A stretch of DNA of 64,000 nucleotides from Calonectria ilicicola (lineage: Eukaryota; Ascomycota; Sordariomycetes; Hypocreales; Nectriaceae): assembly GCA_020809705.1 (NCBI GenBank), contig CP085828.1, positions 3,534,001 to 3,598,000 of the forward strand, read 5' to 3'. The position numbers and the translations under genes are program-made. Positions 35,199 to 47,162 of the stretch are shown piece after piece. The notes below the pieces were generated by a model that saw only the letters and a list, made by a program, of their open reading frames with translations, was not told the DNA's origin and did no database searches. Position 1 is the first letter of the stretch. The number at the start of each line of letters is the position of its first letter.

Positions 35199-36812
35199 GT
35201 TGAATCTCGGACGAGGGAAGCGCAAACCAGAGGGCCAAAACGGCAGCGGCGAGGAGATGTCAGCAGGATATGTCTGGACTGAGGATGAGGCGAGACAGGA
35301 GGTATTTGTGAGTGGTCAGACCGCAACAGAAGACTCGACAAAACCCTTTGGGCCCTGGAACGGTGCCGGGGTGGCTTTTTTTTCCGCCTTTGGCGTCGTC
35401 TAGGCTCTGAGCCGGGGGTTCTGGGACAATGTCCGGTGGGGTGTTGGCCAAAATGCCTGTTCTAGTCCCAGTGCATGGTTCTGCAGGCCAGCCTTGGGCT
35501 CCTCGGTCCGCTCATGGCACCAAGAGGACGGGGGAAGCGGCGACAGTGGGATGATGTCATTGGGTAGCTCGAAGTTGGCAGAGCAACCCCGCAAATCCAC
35601 AGCGCCGAGTCTTGCGCGAATACCTATCCTATCACCACCTGTCTCCGCAAAATAAAATTGAGGATTTAGCTTCGATACGAGTTAATTATAATGCTACCGT
35701 GTTAGAGCGTTTTCGGGTGCTGTCCGCTAAAGTTCCATCGCCCGGCTTCGACTCCGATCAGCTGAACGAAGTCCCCCCTGGACGAGCCAGTTACGAGGAG
35801 GCCCATCCTCTTGCTCCTTTACCCATGTCCAGTCCTGAGAGCCTCTGGCTTTGGAGAAATGGTGAGAGGCATCTCGATCAATATCATACGAAGAGGTCTT
35901 TTATTTGTTTCTTCTTCATCTCTTCAACTTCCTTTGGTTTGTAAGATTGGTGGTAATGGCGGATTGACATGTACCAAATGCCCAGTTCTAACGCTTGTCC
36001 ACAAAATCATGACAACGAGGAGGTAGGTTGGTGCCATCAATTCACCAATGATGTCCAAGTCCAGGTATTGAAACAGAAGCCCTACAGCCATGTTCAAACA
36101 TGGAGACTATAAAAAGAATGCATTGTTCAAGCGTACCAAAACATTCATCCAGGAATATTTTGAAACAGCTGCATGACCCTGTTGTTACTGTAGTATGAAA
36201 TTGTTCAAACGAAAGCTAGAATAAGTTTAGAACGATGTAGCTTATAGAGGTGCTCCTAATGATACTCAAGGCTAGGCTTGCGCGCTATCGCAGGCTGCTG
36301 GTGGGTATGCAAGACAAATCTAGCGTTTTTCCGGCAAATAATTCTCTGGCGCTGAATTGTAGAGGCCAATAGCAATCGATCCAGCATGAAGCCTGGTTTC
36401 TCCGTCACATAATTGCCCAACTGAGAAATCAACCAACTCAAACGCACCAGGTGGGCTCCAATTGTTTAATATAAACATTGAGTAAAAGAAACTAGGATGG
36501 CAAGTGCCTCCTTTGATCTACAAGTGGGTTTTTAACAGGATCCCCGGGCCAAGCTTTTTTTTTCCCCTCCAAGCATTCAGCATCGCCACAGCAATGGCTC
36601 GCACGTCCCGCGGGGTTACAGACGCAGGGCCACCAGCATACTCCCCTCGGGCAGCCTGCCCCCACTACCAACCGCACTGATACAGCCTCTTGACGCCCTC
36701 CGAGCATGATGCCTAGTTTGTAAGTATTTAATTAGGTACATACGTGGAGGATGCGATAAGGTGAAAAACATATATATATGCACAACAACATGACGCGCTA
36801 CTAGGAGCGTAG
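35199..36812. other. Intergenic between surface-protein gene and next gene
   Basis: 1.6 kb. The left part is the promoter of the surface-protein gene; the right part is 3' sequence of the minus-strand gene ending at 36813. Short ORFs exist but none shows a domain, signal peptide or intron support. Confidence 0.5.
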
Positions 36813-37724
36813 TCAGTGTCCCCGGACATGAGCTAGAATTTGTCTCAATCGTTCCAAGGCCTTTGTCTCTGGTGGTTGGTTGGGGACTACTTCATTGGAG
36901 GTCAATTGTTCCACCTCGCGCCGTGCTTCTACCACCAAGGGACCTAGATCTCCCCAAACTTGGTCGGTGTAAGAGGAAAGTACATCGCCCCATTGGCGGA
37001 GCCAGATATTTTGCGCTTCGTACGGATCTAAAGTTCCCATATGAAGTTGCAAGTCGCTCCCTGACATGGTGGGATTGTGAAGAAAGTCCGGAGTAAAGTT
37101 GAACATGTCATCCCAGCGAGACTCAATATGCGTTGAGTTAAACAAAGCTTCTCGGAGCTTTTCAGCTGTCTCAGGGGAGAGGCCGTGATCGTCTGCTGTG
37201 TCGTCATGGGATCCTATCAATACTTCGTCGAGCTCCTCAGACGGTCCGCTAAGGAGATCAACCACAGCAGCACCATCTGCCCTTTGTTGCTCATCAACTG
37301 TCCTGTCCAAGCTCTGCAGTGTCCTTGGGTGGCTATATTCAAGGCCTATAGATGACTCAGCGTTGACAAAGTCATTGAATGCTCGAGACGCCGAACTCGA
37401 GTCCAAGGACGGCTGTGCCCGGACAGATTCGCCCAGGCCCGAAGAGTGCAGCCGATGAGATGAAGCCTCTCCCACCGTTGATGAACTTTTTTCAAGGCTG
37501 CCGAAGCTCGCACTTCCCTTTTCCCCAGTCTGCTGTCCAGCCAAGTTCGGTCCGCTGGCCACAGCATTGAAAGCTAGCCTTCCAGAGGCTTCGAGGCGGT
37601 CGGCAAGGGACTTGGACACTCCAGAGGAAGAAGTATCCCTATCCTTGCCCTTGGTATTGTTAGATTTCCCACCGCCACTCTCGGACCTCTCTGTCTCATT
37701 CTTCCTGCCATGTTCCTCGTCCAT
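36813..37724 (-). CDS. Acidic hypothetical protein with ordered C-terminus
   Basis: Intronless; the start at 37724 (MDEEHGRKNETERSESGGGK) gives 303 residues, and an in-frame ATG at 37823 would add 33 Pro/Ser/Thr-rich residues. I do not recognise it. The first 180 residues are Ser-, Gly- and Glu-rich and probably disordered, with SLADRLEASGRLAFNAVASG standing out as a possible amphipathic helix. The last 120 look folded and helical: SPETAEKLREALFNSTHIES, a Trp-rich stretch WLRQWGDVLSSYTDQVWGDL, then VVEARREVEQLTSN and ETKALERLRQILAHV. No membrane segment or catalytic motif. Coherent composition over 300 codons supports a real gene. Confidence 0.7.
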   Translation of the reverse strand: MDEEHGRKNETERSESGGGKSNNTKGKDRDTSSSGVSKSLADRLEASGRLAFNAVASGPNLAGQQTGEKGSASFGSLEKSSSTVGEASSHRLHSSGLGESVRAQPSLDSSSASRAFNDFVNAESSIGLEYSHPRTLQSLDRTVDEQQRADGAAVVDLLSGPSEELDEVLIGSHDDTADDHGLSPETAEKLREALFNSTHIESRWDDMFNFTPDFLHNPTMSGSDLQLHMGTLDPYEAQNIWLRQWGDVLSSYTDQVWGDLGPLVVEARREVEQLTSNEVVPNQPPETKALERLRQILAHVRGH

Positions 37725-39599
37725 GGTGGGTGTATCAGAAGCTGTGGTAGTGGAAAGGTGGGGTAACGCGACGGATGGGTTTGTTGCAAGTGAGTAAGAC
37801 GGGCGGAGAGGTCGCGGATGCATGTGAGACTTGGGGATATCAAATTGCCATGCGACTCATGGTAAATACGAATTGTTTAAGCGGCACCCTCGCCGAGGCC
37901 GAGACCGAAAACCACATGCACATTTACGTATATTCTATGAGCCCTCGGTGTCAAGTAGATGGAACATGGCGGGCGAGCGGGTGCGGCGGACCCGGTCGGG
38001 TCTTCCCACAGTGGCCGAGGTCGACCAAGGGCACCGGTCGCCAAGGCGGCGATTTGCATGTTTGGGACCTTAGGCTTTGCGTCCCCCAAGTTATCTTCTT
38101 AGACAATGTACTTGGTTTCCGGAAATGGACATGACCCCACGTGCCTACATGCCTACCCTAGACCTTGGTCGCAACGGTTGCATGTCACCTTGGGCACCAG
38201 ATTGCACAGCTGGGATGCCCATGACGCTATCCTAAGTTGGGCATCTGAGAATGTGCATTGGTGGCTAGGCCCAGAACGGGTGAGAAGGCAGTTGTTCGGG
38301 GAGTTGATGTGAGGTAGCTAAGGCGAGGGGATGTTGGAGGGGAATTGGTCAGGCTACTTTTTCTCGGCTCTTAACAACGAGCTGCCCCGCCGTTACCTCA
38401 GCCCAGCCCACTTCCAGAGTAAAAGTGTCAGTGGAGCCGGGGAGCGAGCATTCTCCAATATATTTACAGGAAGCCTCAGTACGTAGGCGATTTGCCGTGG
38501 AGGAGTACATGACACGGGGGATCTATATCTCAGATCTGGTGGATCTCGGGGGTGCCGGCGAGCGAGCTCCAAAGCAAATGGCATACAGATCGATGCCTTG
38601 TGTAGCTGGACAGCTTCGATAGCTCAAGCATCGGTTAGCAGCACCGCGCTGCTATAGGTACCTACAGGGAGCAGTTCAGGCGGGGCAGCTACAGGCCCAG
38701 TACCCAGGGAGGCATCAATTGGGAGGGAAAGAATTCCACGGCTAGGTACCTTAGGTATCGGCGCAGGTACCGGCGGCAGATTTGGGGCTCTACAGGTACC
38801 TCATGCGTTAACCATGAACTTTCATGCTCTCTCCTCACCAAGGCCGGCCAGTTGATTGTACGTACTAGTACCCAAACAGCACACCCAACCAAAGCACCCA
38901 GCAGTCCAGCACCGCACCGCACCCGCACCCACCTCACACCTCATCGAATCGAGCACACGCACCAACCCCATCAGACCTGTCCCGTCCCATCCCAAATAAT
39001 CTTGCACCTCACCCTTGGGCCCTGCTGCGTCACCTCCCTCGCCCCAAACACCGTTCTTTCGACCATCTCCAACATCCCGCGGCATCCCTTGGCCTTCGTT
39101 CTTACCTTACCCTCCCAACTCTCCTCTCCCGCGTGGCTCTGACCGACACTTCGACCACTCCGCCGCCTCGCCGCTGCTGCTAGCTGTTGCTGCCCTCACG
39201 CCCGCCCAAGTCTCAACCCACCAACGACCGCCTCATACGCCCATCGACCTCCATTATTCATCAACCATTAACATCACCACACTGCTACCCCCCTCCACCC
39301 CCGATCGCCGAACCTTGCCCGTTCCCGCTGCCGGTCGCTGCAAAATATCGGCCGAGACCACAGCAGCGACGACGACGACTGCTTTGCACGCCTCCTGCGA
39401 GACGAGGCCTGTCCCACCGTAGCTTTGCACCCGACTACCACCCTCCGTCCACGCACCACAGCTCTGCTCCCCGCCCAGTGAACCCGCTGGGCTCTATTCC
39501 TCTCTCCGGCCAACACCACCGCGAGATTCATTTCTCTTCTTGACCATCTCTGGGAACCCGCCCGCACCAAACTCCACCCCGCTCTCGCTGCTCACCAAA
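37725..39599. promoter_or_regulatory. Intergenic and long upstream region of the PP2A B-subunit gene
   Basis: About 1.9 kb between two divergent genes. Four AGGTACC palindromes cluster at 38655-38801. From about 38850 to 39599 the plus strand is strongly C-rich and pyrimidine-rich with short CCCTCCC-like blocks, as in long 5' leaders of highly expressed fungal genes. ORFs inside this C-rich part overlap in several frames and look spurious. Confidence 0.5.
38655..38801. repeat. Cluster of AGGTACC(T) palindromes
   Basis: AGGTACC occurs four times in 147 bp: at 38656, 38744, 38765 and 38794. The first lies in the 10-bp palindrome TAGGTACCTA. Similar GGTACCT copies occur near 61425-61440, also between divergent genes. 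Their role is unknown. Confidence 0.6.
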
Positions 39600-41423
39600 A
39601 TGGTCGATAGCGAAGCGAACTCCCCCACGTGGAAGTTCACCCAGTACGCTCCTGCTACCCCGCGTCCTTGTTTAGTTGATTTTCATGCTGACCCACTTCC
39701 ACAGGTGTTTTGGCGACAAAGGCGATGTCGAGGACATCACAGAAGGTATGTCCCTCGACCCCTCTTCGTATGTTTTGACTTTGATGAGCTGACCGCTCTG
39801 GTGCAGCCGATATCATCTCAACTGTCGAGTTCGACCACACTGGAAACTATCTCGCAACAGGAGACAAAGGTGGACGTGTCGTGTTGTTTGAACGCAATGA
39901 GACCGTATGTTCTCCCCTCAACCCCCCCCTCCTCCTCTTGCCTGCCTAGCGTCTCCATCGTTGGGTCTCGTTTCTGGCCGTGTTCCCCTCTGCCAACTCT
40001 TCATGTTTTGTGCACTTTCTGATACCCCGATAGAAAAAGACTTGCGAGTACAAGTTTCATACTGAATTTCAATCCCACGAGCCCGAATTCGACTATTTAA
40101 AGTCGCTCGAAATCGAAGAAAAGATCAACAAGATCAAGTGGTGCCGCCGACAAAACGCCTCCCACTACTTGTTATCTACCAATGACAAGACGATTAAACT
40201 CTGGAAAGTTTTCGAGAAGTCACTGAAGGTTGTAGCGGAAAACAATCTTTCGCATGACCTTACTCCCGGCAGCCTGGCCGGCGGCGGTGGCGCCCCTCGA
40301 CCTCTCCCTTCTCATCAGTTTCAGAATTCCGCCGATCTGAAGTTGCCTCGCCTCACACACCACGACACAGTTGTCGCTGCCGTGCCACGCCGAACCTACG
40401 CCAACGCCCATGCCTATCACATCAACAGTATCTCTGTCAACAGCGATGGAGAGACATTCATTAGCAGCGATGATTTGCGCATCAACTTGTGGAATCTCAA
40501 CATCCAGGACCAGAGCTTCAACATTGTGGATATCAAGCCAGCAAACATGGAGGAGCTGACAGAGGTCATCACAGCCGCCGAGTTCCACCCACTGAGCTGC
40601 AACTGGTTCATGTATGCCAGCTCAAAGGGCACTATCAAGCTGGCTGACATGCGTGAGAGTGCCCTGTGTGACCAACACGCGAAATGTTTGTACCTCCCGA
40701 CCCACTTATCGGTATTTGAAGCGCCCATGGGATATTTACTGACAAAATGCAGTATTCGAGCAAGAGGAAGACCCCTCGTCAAGGTCATTCTTCTCAGAAA
40801 TCATCTCCTCAATTTCAGATGTTCGATTTTCGTACGACGGCAGATACATTCTGTCCCGTGACTACCTCACTGTCAAGATTTGGGATATCAACATGGAACG
40901 ACAGCCTGTCAAGACAATACCGATCCACGAACATCTCCGACCTCGATTGTGCGACACATACGAAAACGACAGCATCTTTGACAAGTTTGAGGTGGTCTTT
41001 TCAGGAGACGCAAAGAATGTCATGACCGGAAGTTACAACAACAATTTCATGATCTACCCTTCTGACCCAGACAAGGAGGTTGAAGTTGTTCTCCAGGCAG
41101 ACAAGTCGGCGTTCAAGGCCAAGAAGGTCGGTGTGCCCACGCCTATCAACTCGTCGACAAGCCCTACGGCCAATGGCAAGAAGGGTGGCTCACGGGCTGG
41201 AAGCCCTGGTGGGCAAGGACAGAGGATGCGCAAGGAGACGGATGCGGACCAGATCGATTTTAACAAGAAGATTCTGCACATGAGCTGGCATCCATTTGAG
41301 GACAGTATCGCGATTGCAGCGACAAACAATGTGAGTTGGAAAAAGAAGAACTGCCCCCTGAAAGCCGTGTGGACTTTGATATCTAACCTGCCAATGTAGC
41401 TTTTTGTCTTCTCAGCACTCTAG
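39600..41423 (+). CDS. CDC55: PP2A regulatory subunit B (B55 / CDC55)
   Basis: The B55 subunit directs protein phosphatase 2A to substrates in mitotic exit and morphogenesis. Six exons, 39600-39643, 39705-39745, 39807-39904, 40034-40685, 40753-41330 and 41400-41423, give 478 residues. The protein starts [20 protein letters not shown] and forms a seven-bladed WD40 propeller. Family marks include [52 protein letters not shown] and the terminal LFVFSAL. Family-typical sequence runs across all five splice junctions. A Ser/Gly/Lys insert around residues 420-450 ([18 protein letters not shown]) lies in the last blade, as often in filamentous fungi. The last exon is only 24 nt. Confidence 0.95.
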
Positions 41424-43042
41424 ATCAGGACAACGGCGTTCATCTCGCAGGTGACTTGAAAGCGTGCGTGGTGTCGAAGGGTGGCTTTGCCTGGATGGAG
41501 AAATGCACGTTTGAAGGGCCCCGGGGGCTCTGTGACCATTAATTTGGAGAGATCTGGATTCGTCCTGCTCGAGACAAGATATATAGCATTCCCGGGGCGC
41601 AGAGCGAGCTGTTACGAACCATGCGCAGCCAACTATACTTAGAAGAGACCCAGACGACCAACACAGTGTCGATGGATACTACTACATGGAGGAGATGGCA
41701 AAGGAGTGACCTGTATGGGGTCTAAGAGAGGATGTTTGACGGGCCAGTCAGCCTACACGGGCAGTTGGACCCGCGGTGAGCGGCAGATGTGCATGCAGTG
41801 GATGGCGTTTGGTCGCCACGTGTAGCAGAAACCACACAAAGAGAAGAAACTATTTGAGAATAAAAAAAAACGAATGCCACTCTCAGACGTGGATGTTGGT
41901 CACTGGTGATGCGAGATGTATTGATGTAAGAGCAGTAGTGCATTCAATTTAGCAAGGAGGTCGTGTGACACTGATGGGCGAGTTACTGAGATATTAAAAG
42001 CAAATGATTTTTCTTCATATTGAATTGTCCTGTAGCTGATTTGTGTTTGTGCCCAAATGTTTGCATGTTTGGGTATTTTATATGTGTGGCGGTGATTGTA
42101 TCATTGCAGCCGATTGGTGGGATGCTCGAACGGCTGGCACACTTAAAATTCAATCAGCCCATCAATTGTGCAGAAGGAGGGTGACGTCTGGATGACTCGC
42201 TTGATGTAATATGTCATTTACATTCGCATTTATTCGCATCATACGAGCATTATGTGATTGCTCAGCTGTTGTCAAGCTTTGAGGTAGTCATATGGGTAAG
42301 GCATACATATTATACATGGCATACGACACAACTCCCAATGTGGCCATGGCTCAATTGCACCAAACCAGAGGCTGTCTAATATGAATTAAAGTATACAGAG
42401 CTTGTGTTGCATTGCTTTCTTCTTTTACGATTCAGGATTAGGTTTGTTGGTTTGATTCCATGATTGTGAACCCCACGCTAATCTCCCGTGCACGTACCTA
42501 GATCTCGTGACTGTGAATGAAATGGATGTGGCGGTTTACACGGGACTGTGGCGTGCTCGGTAAAGGCACGCATAATGAACAAGGCAGCACTCAATGCGTA
42601 AGATGCTGGGCGAGTCTCGGCTTGGTTTCGCCTGCGGGCAGCTGTCAAATCCGGGTAGCTGTTGTGAACCGTGGAGCTTCCCCGGTGGAAGGTGCAAGGT
42701 TAGAGTTTGGCTTGGGCCAGATTGGGAGGTGGTGGGGTCCAGTACCTCTGCAATGTACCATGGGACGATGCTCCCGGCGCATATGAATCGCGTGTCCTCT
42801 CGGGACCGCAGCCGCAATGCTTACTCTGATCCAGTAATGATCAATCACTCGCATTTGCAGGGGGTACCTGAGGCGCGCACTGTATTGTACGGGCCAGACC
42901 CCTGTTTCGTTGTACCCTCAATCATCCGCCTCTTGCCCGGCCGCCAATTCTCGTTCCTGCCGAGTCCTGCTCGAAACGTCGACGTATCTTCTGACCTGCT
43001 TCTGTCACTGCCACGAACCCGTCCGCTGCGGGAGAGCACTCC
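41424..43042. other. Intergenic between PP2A B subunit and transporter
   Basis: 1.6 kb holding the 3' region of the phosphatase-subunit gene and the promoter and leader of the transporter. ORFs near 42520-43340 overlap one another on both strands and are not supported. Confidence 0.5.
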
Positions 43043-44477
43043 ATGTCGACACCTCGTCTCCGGGAGAGAAAGGCGACGACCACCACTCCAGACATGACTG
43101 TCAAGCACCATGCTGGTCGGGACGATGTCAAGGAGCCTGAGCCTGACTCGTCTCTGGCCCAGCGCTTCGCTCGCGAGATGGGACCGTCGCTGATCTCGGT
43201 TGTCACCATGCTCGGCTTGATCTTTGGCGGATGCTGCTCCAACGTAAGCCAGAAATATATTTATTTTCACTTTCACTACCGCCCGACAGATGCCTTGGTT
43301 CCGACATGAATCACTGACGCTTTCAAATTCCACAGGTCTATGCACTCGAAGCCATTATTAAGTGAGACTCCCCTTCTAGCCCAGATCTTGGGGATACGTT
43401 GCGGTGCATCTTTTGCTGACCTAACACGCGACAGTTTCGAGCCTTCAAGCGGCATGTTCCCCCCTTTGCCGGCCTGCAACTTACGGCCTGACTAACCTCA
43501 ACCACAGGAACTCTTCTCACCTTTGTGCAATTCCTGTTTGTGGCAGTCACGGGTTACATTGCCCAATTCGACCCCAGCTGTGCTTGGGGTCTTACCCCCA
43601 ACAAGGTTCCTATTCGCCGCTGGATTGTTAACATTGTCCTATTTTTCACCATCAATGTTCTTAACAATCACGCCTTCAGCTATGACATCTCAGTACCTGT
43701 TCACATCATTCTTCGCTCCGGCGGTAGCATTACAACCATGGCTGCTGGTTATCTCTATGGCAAGAGATATACGCGTATACAAGTAGTGGCAGTTATTTTG
43801 CTGACATTTGGTGTCATCCTGGCCGCCTGGTCGGATGCTCAATCAAAGGCAAGTCGCCGTTTTTCATCCATGCATGTCTCACTTTCTAATTTGATACGCG
43901 GCTTTAGGGATCTGGCGAGAGCAATGGTCGCCCGGCTTTTAGCACCGGTCTCGTCATTCTCTTTGTTGCTCAAGTGCTCTCAGCCATTATGGGCCTCTAT
44001 ACCGAGGCCACGTATGTCAAGTACGGACCTCAGTGGAGAGAGAACTTATTTTATTCCCATGCGCTGTCTTTGCCACTCTTCTTGCCCTTTGCTCCGGCCA
44101 TGATGCGCAACTTGTCTCATTTGTCGAAAAGCGCTCCTATTCAACTGCCTGGCCCTCTTAGCATTGCCTCACAGACTTTCCCGATTCCGAGCCAGCTCGT
44201 CTACCTTGCCACCAATGTATTGACGCAATACGCTTGTATCCGTGGCGTCAACTTGCTGGCGGCTGTTTCTACGGCTCTGACCGTTACCATTGTCCTCAAC
44301 ATCAGGAAACTTGTCAGTCTCCTCCTGAGCATTTGGCTGTTTGGAAACCGTTTGGCACCAGGCACAATGTTAGGTGCTATTGTGGTGTTCAGTGCCGGTG
44401 GCCTGTACACTATGGGTACAAAACGTAAGGCTGAGGAGCCAATTGCGACCGCAGGACGCGAGGGTAAGGCCAACTGA
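43043..44477 (+). CDS. YEA4: UDP-N-acetylglucosamine transporter, YEA4/SLC35B4-like
   Basis: A nucleotide-sugar transporter that moves UDP-GlcNAc (and in some members UDP-xylose) into the ER or Golgi for glycan and chitin metabolism. Five exons, 43043-43243, 43336-43361, 43435-43451, 43508-43848 and 43908-44477, give 384 residues. The joined protein shows about ten membrane helices. The cytosolic start has charged residues, then GPSLISVVTMLGLIFGGCCS, VYALEAIINFEPSSGTLLTF across three junctions, LNNHAFSYDISVPVHIILRS, and a C-terminal EAMA-like half with VSTALTVTIVLNIRKLVSLL. It ends in a basic Lys-rich tail. The introns after exons 3 and 4 must be GC-AG to keep frame, and exon 3 is 17 nt. Substrate assignment is by similarity only. 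Confidence 0.88.
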
Positions 44478-47162
44478 TGATTATCGGTCAGGTCTTGTTC
44501 AAAATCACATATGATGTGTCTGTATAGAAGGAGGATTTCTCAGAAGGTGCTTTCGTGGCTATTAATGTCGTGCCATAAACCAAACGAGTTAGATGAGAGT
44601 ACGAATAGATATAGAAGAAAAGAAAAATACCCACCGAGATTAGAATAACTGGAGTCCCTCTGGCAGATGAGAAACGCTTGTCTCAAGCAATAGGCGGATA
44701 GAGAAGAGGTCAACGTAACTGTATATGTTTTAATGCTAAACCCATGCCTGACTTGTTCTAGTTCTTAGATACTTTTTCGTGATGTGCTATAATTTCACAT
44801 GCCAAGCGATTTATAACCTTTTCCATTCTATTGCTAGTTATTGAGCCTGTTATATTTTGTCGCTAAGCTCCTGTTTCAATCACTGAATCGCTAGTTCATG
44901 TACATAAATTTGGATATAAAAATTTGACAAAGCAAACAATCGGTAAGATGAATATACAACAGCCCTTCTGAATGTCTTTTAGTGATAGGGTTCGTTCACT
45001 TTTCGCTCTATGATATTTTACTAGTGACAGTGAGAAGCGCTGTCCAGGAATTAGGATGGTGTGAAAATAATCAGTACATCCGAATTAGCCTACGGAACGT
45101 TGGGTTCGAAACAAAAAGGCTAAACTCTAAGAGACAAGTTAAATACTTTGAATATGGACTTAAAGTAAGCAGGTGGGGTTTTTAGCAACTTAACCACGAT
45201 CCTCCAAATGTCTAGTCTTGATCGTCAGAGACTTGGCTGCCGAATAAAGCTGGCAAATATCTCGATTTGTAGCAGTTTCACTGAGGTTCACATCAGCCAT
45301 TCACTGTAACCGCTTCGCTACCCATAATTTTTTTTGCTTCGTCTTATCCACCTTCTTCATTTTAATTATTTATTTCTTTTCCCTCCTTTTATTCTCCTTT
45401 GCCTTAAATCCAGGGTATCGCAAGGGGGGTGCCTTGGACCGGAACCAGTCTATTTAGCCGACTGCGGGAATTCCGAGCAGCCAAATTGGGTATTGTTGGG
45501 GTAATGGATTGGAGAAAGGAGACGGTGGCCTTGGTTTGAACCTGACTGGAAATATGCGACGAAGTGTGCATACATTTTCTGGGTTAGGTTTCCATTACGG
45601 AACAAGATCCGTATCTATTCTATTCTTGTCCCGCTCTGAGGTTAACCTTGTGAATTGTATATTCTACTACTTTTTTGGGAAATGATGGTTCTCGACCCTT
45701 AGGCCCAGAGGTGGCTCTGTTGGTTCATTGGGCCCGCGGATTTCCGTTTCAAAATCGGTAATATTCGTAAACGAAATTCACTGACGCAGAATCGAGGACC
45801 CTAGTGTCAGGGGATCAGCGAAAAATGCAAGGCTACCAACTGATCTCTCGGCCAAGAGTGGCACTGGTCCGAATCGCCAAGAAGCAATCGGAGGAACGTT
45901 GCCGGCTAAGGATGTGTTGGTTCGAAGCGAAGGGCGGTGGTTTTTTTTCGTTGTTATTCTTCCGGGGCTGACAGGGGCTGGAGGCCCATGACTGTTGATG
46001 GGGGACCTGGTTGGATTTCTTCTGTTAGCGAATGCGGGGCTGGCTGGGCGCTGGGGTAAGGTTGGGATCATCAGCCTGGATCTGTTGCCCCGGTGGGGTG
46101 CAAAGAACGTAAGTTGTTTTCCAAGGGGAATGTTGGAGTAAAATCTAGCTGAGCCGATGAAAAAAGAAAATATCATGCGAACATATGTATTGATTCTTAG
46201 TTGATTGGAATTCATCGTCCTTTATTTTATTTTATTTTAGCGTTGGGCTGTGGTATATAAGTCTCAACGAACTAAAAGAAATGATACCGGAAAGCGTCAT
46301 CTCCTTCTCCTTCTCCTTCTCAAGACCCCACGCTCTTCGCTCATTTCAGACAATTATTAAGTCGGAGGCAATAACTGAACTCTTTTTGGCACAAGAAAAA
46401 AATGCCATATTTGGTTTGAGATGCGAATATCTTGGCATAAAGTGTGCTCCTGTCCCCAACTCTGACAGTCCCTCAGTTTCACGCTGAGCCATCCCCAGGC
46501 CCACGCCACACACCGATCTCCTGGATACGACGACTGTAGGAACCCTGGCACAATTCTGGGCTTCAGTCAGGCGATCGCGAACACGTTTTCCAGGGTCTAG
46601 GGTATTGTCTGCTGCAGAACGCCTGTTGAGGGAAGCTGAGTGGCTCGCGATCGATGTTGGCTGAGAAGTAAGCCCACCGGAATGCAACCTGGGCCAGGGT
46701 CCCGACAAGGTGGTCAGCTCTCTCTCGTGTGTGATGGACTGGTGTCTCATTAAGGGTATTGAATAGAAAGACGTGAGCCACAAGGCTGAATGTCGTTGGA
46801 CCCCGCCCCCCACAACCCTCTTCAGGATTCTTCCCCGGGGAACCCCGCATAACCGACGATTCATTTCATCCCCAGCTCTTGTTGGCGCGGATCCAGGTTG
46901 TCCCCTGCCTGGACAGCAGCTGTGGCGGAGATGCCCTCCTCCGACAAGCCCGCCCGGAGGAGAGACAAGGGACAGGCTCTGGAGTTGCGTTGGGGAAGAA
47001 CATGCAGCCAGGCTAGACCGGGCCACGCAGTCCCTCCTCTGCAGTAGCAAGCCCCGTGTCTGTCAATACTTGAGCCATATATACCATTTCGTGGGCCGGC
47101 TAAGATAATTCAAAATTTATCTTATGCACCTGCTTGCCACAAGGTACCACTATGATTCGACC
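44478..47162. other. Gene-poor 2.7-kb stretch
   Basis: No gene I can support. It contains a (TTTTA)n run at about 46221-46239 and a (TCTCCT)n run at about 46300-46321. Minus-strand ORFs of 145 codons (46215-45778) and 234 codons (47050-46346) are present, but their composition is uneven and they match nothing I know. The end nearest 47163 is the promoter of the 7-TM gene. Confidence 0.5.

Noticed and set aside
42517..43345. ORFs overlapping the transporter's 5' region on both strands
   Set aside because: They conflict with the conserved transporter exon and one another.
45778..46215. 145-codon minus-strand ORF
   Set aside because: Uneven composition, no recognisable domain, no intron or homology support; lies in a gene-poor stretch.
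46346..47050. 234-codon minus-strand ORF
   Set aside because: Long by chance in GC-richer DNA; Arg/Ser/Pro-rich in the way of antisense reading, overlaps other ORFs and the 7-TM gene's promoter.
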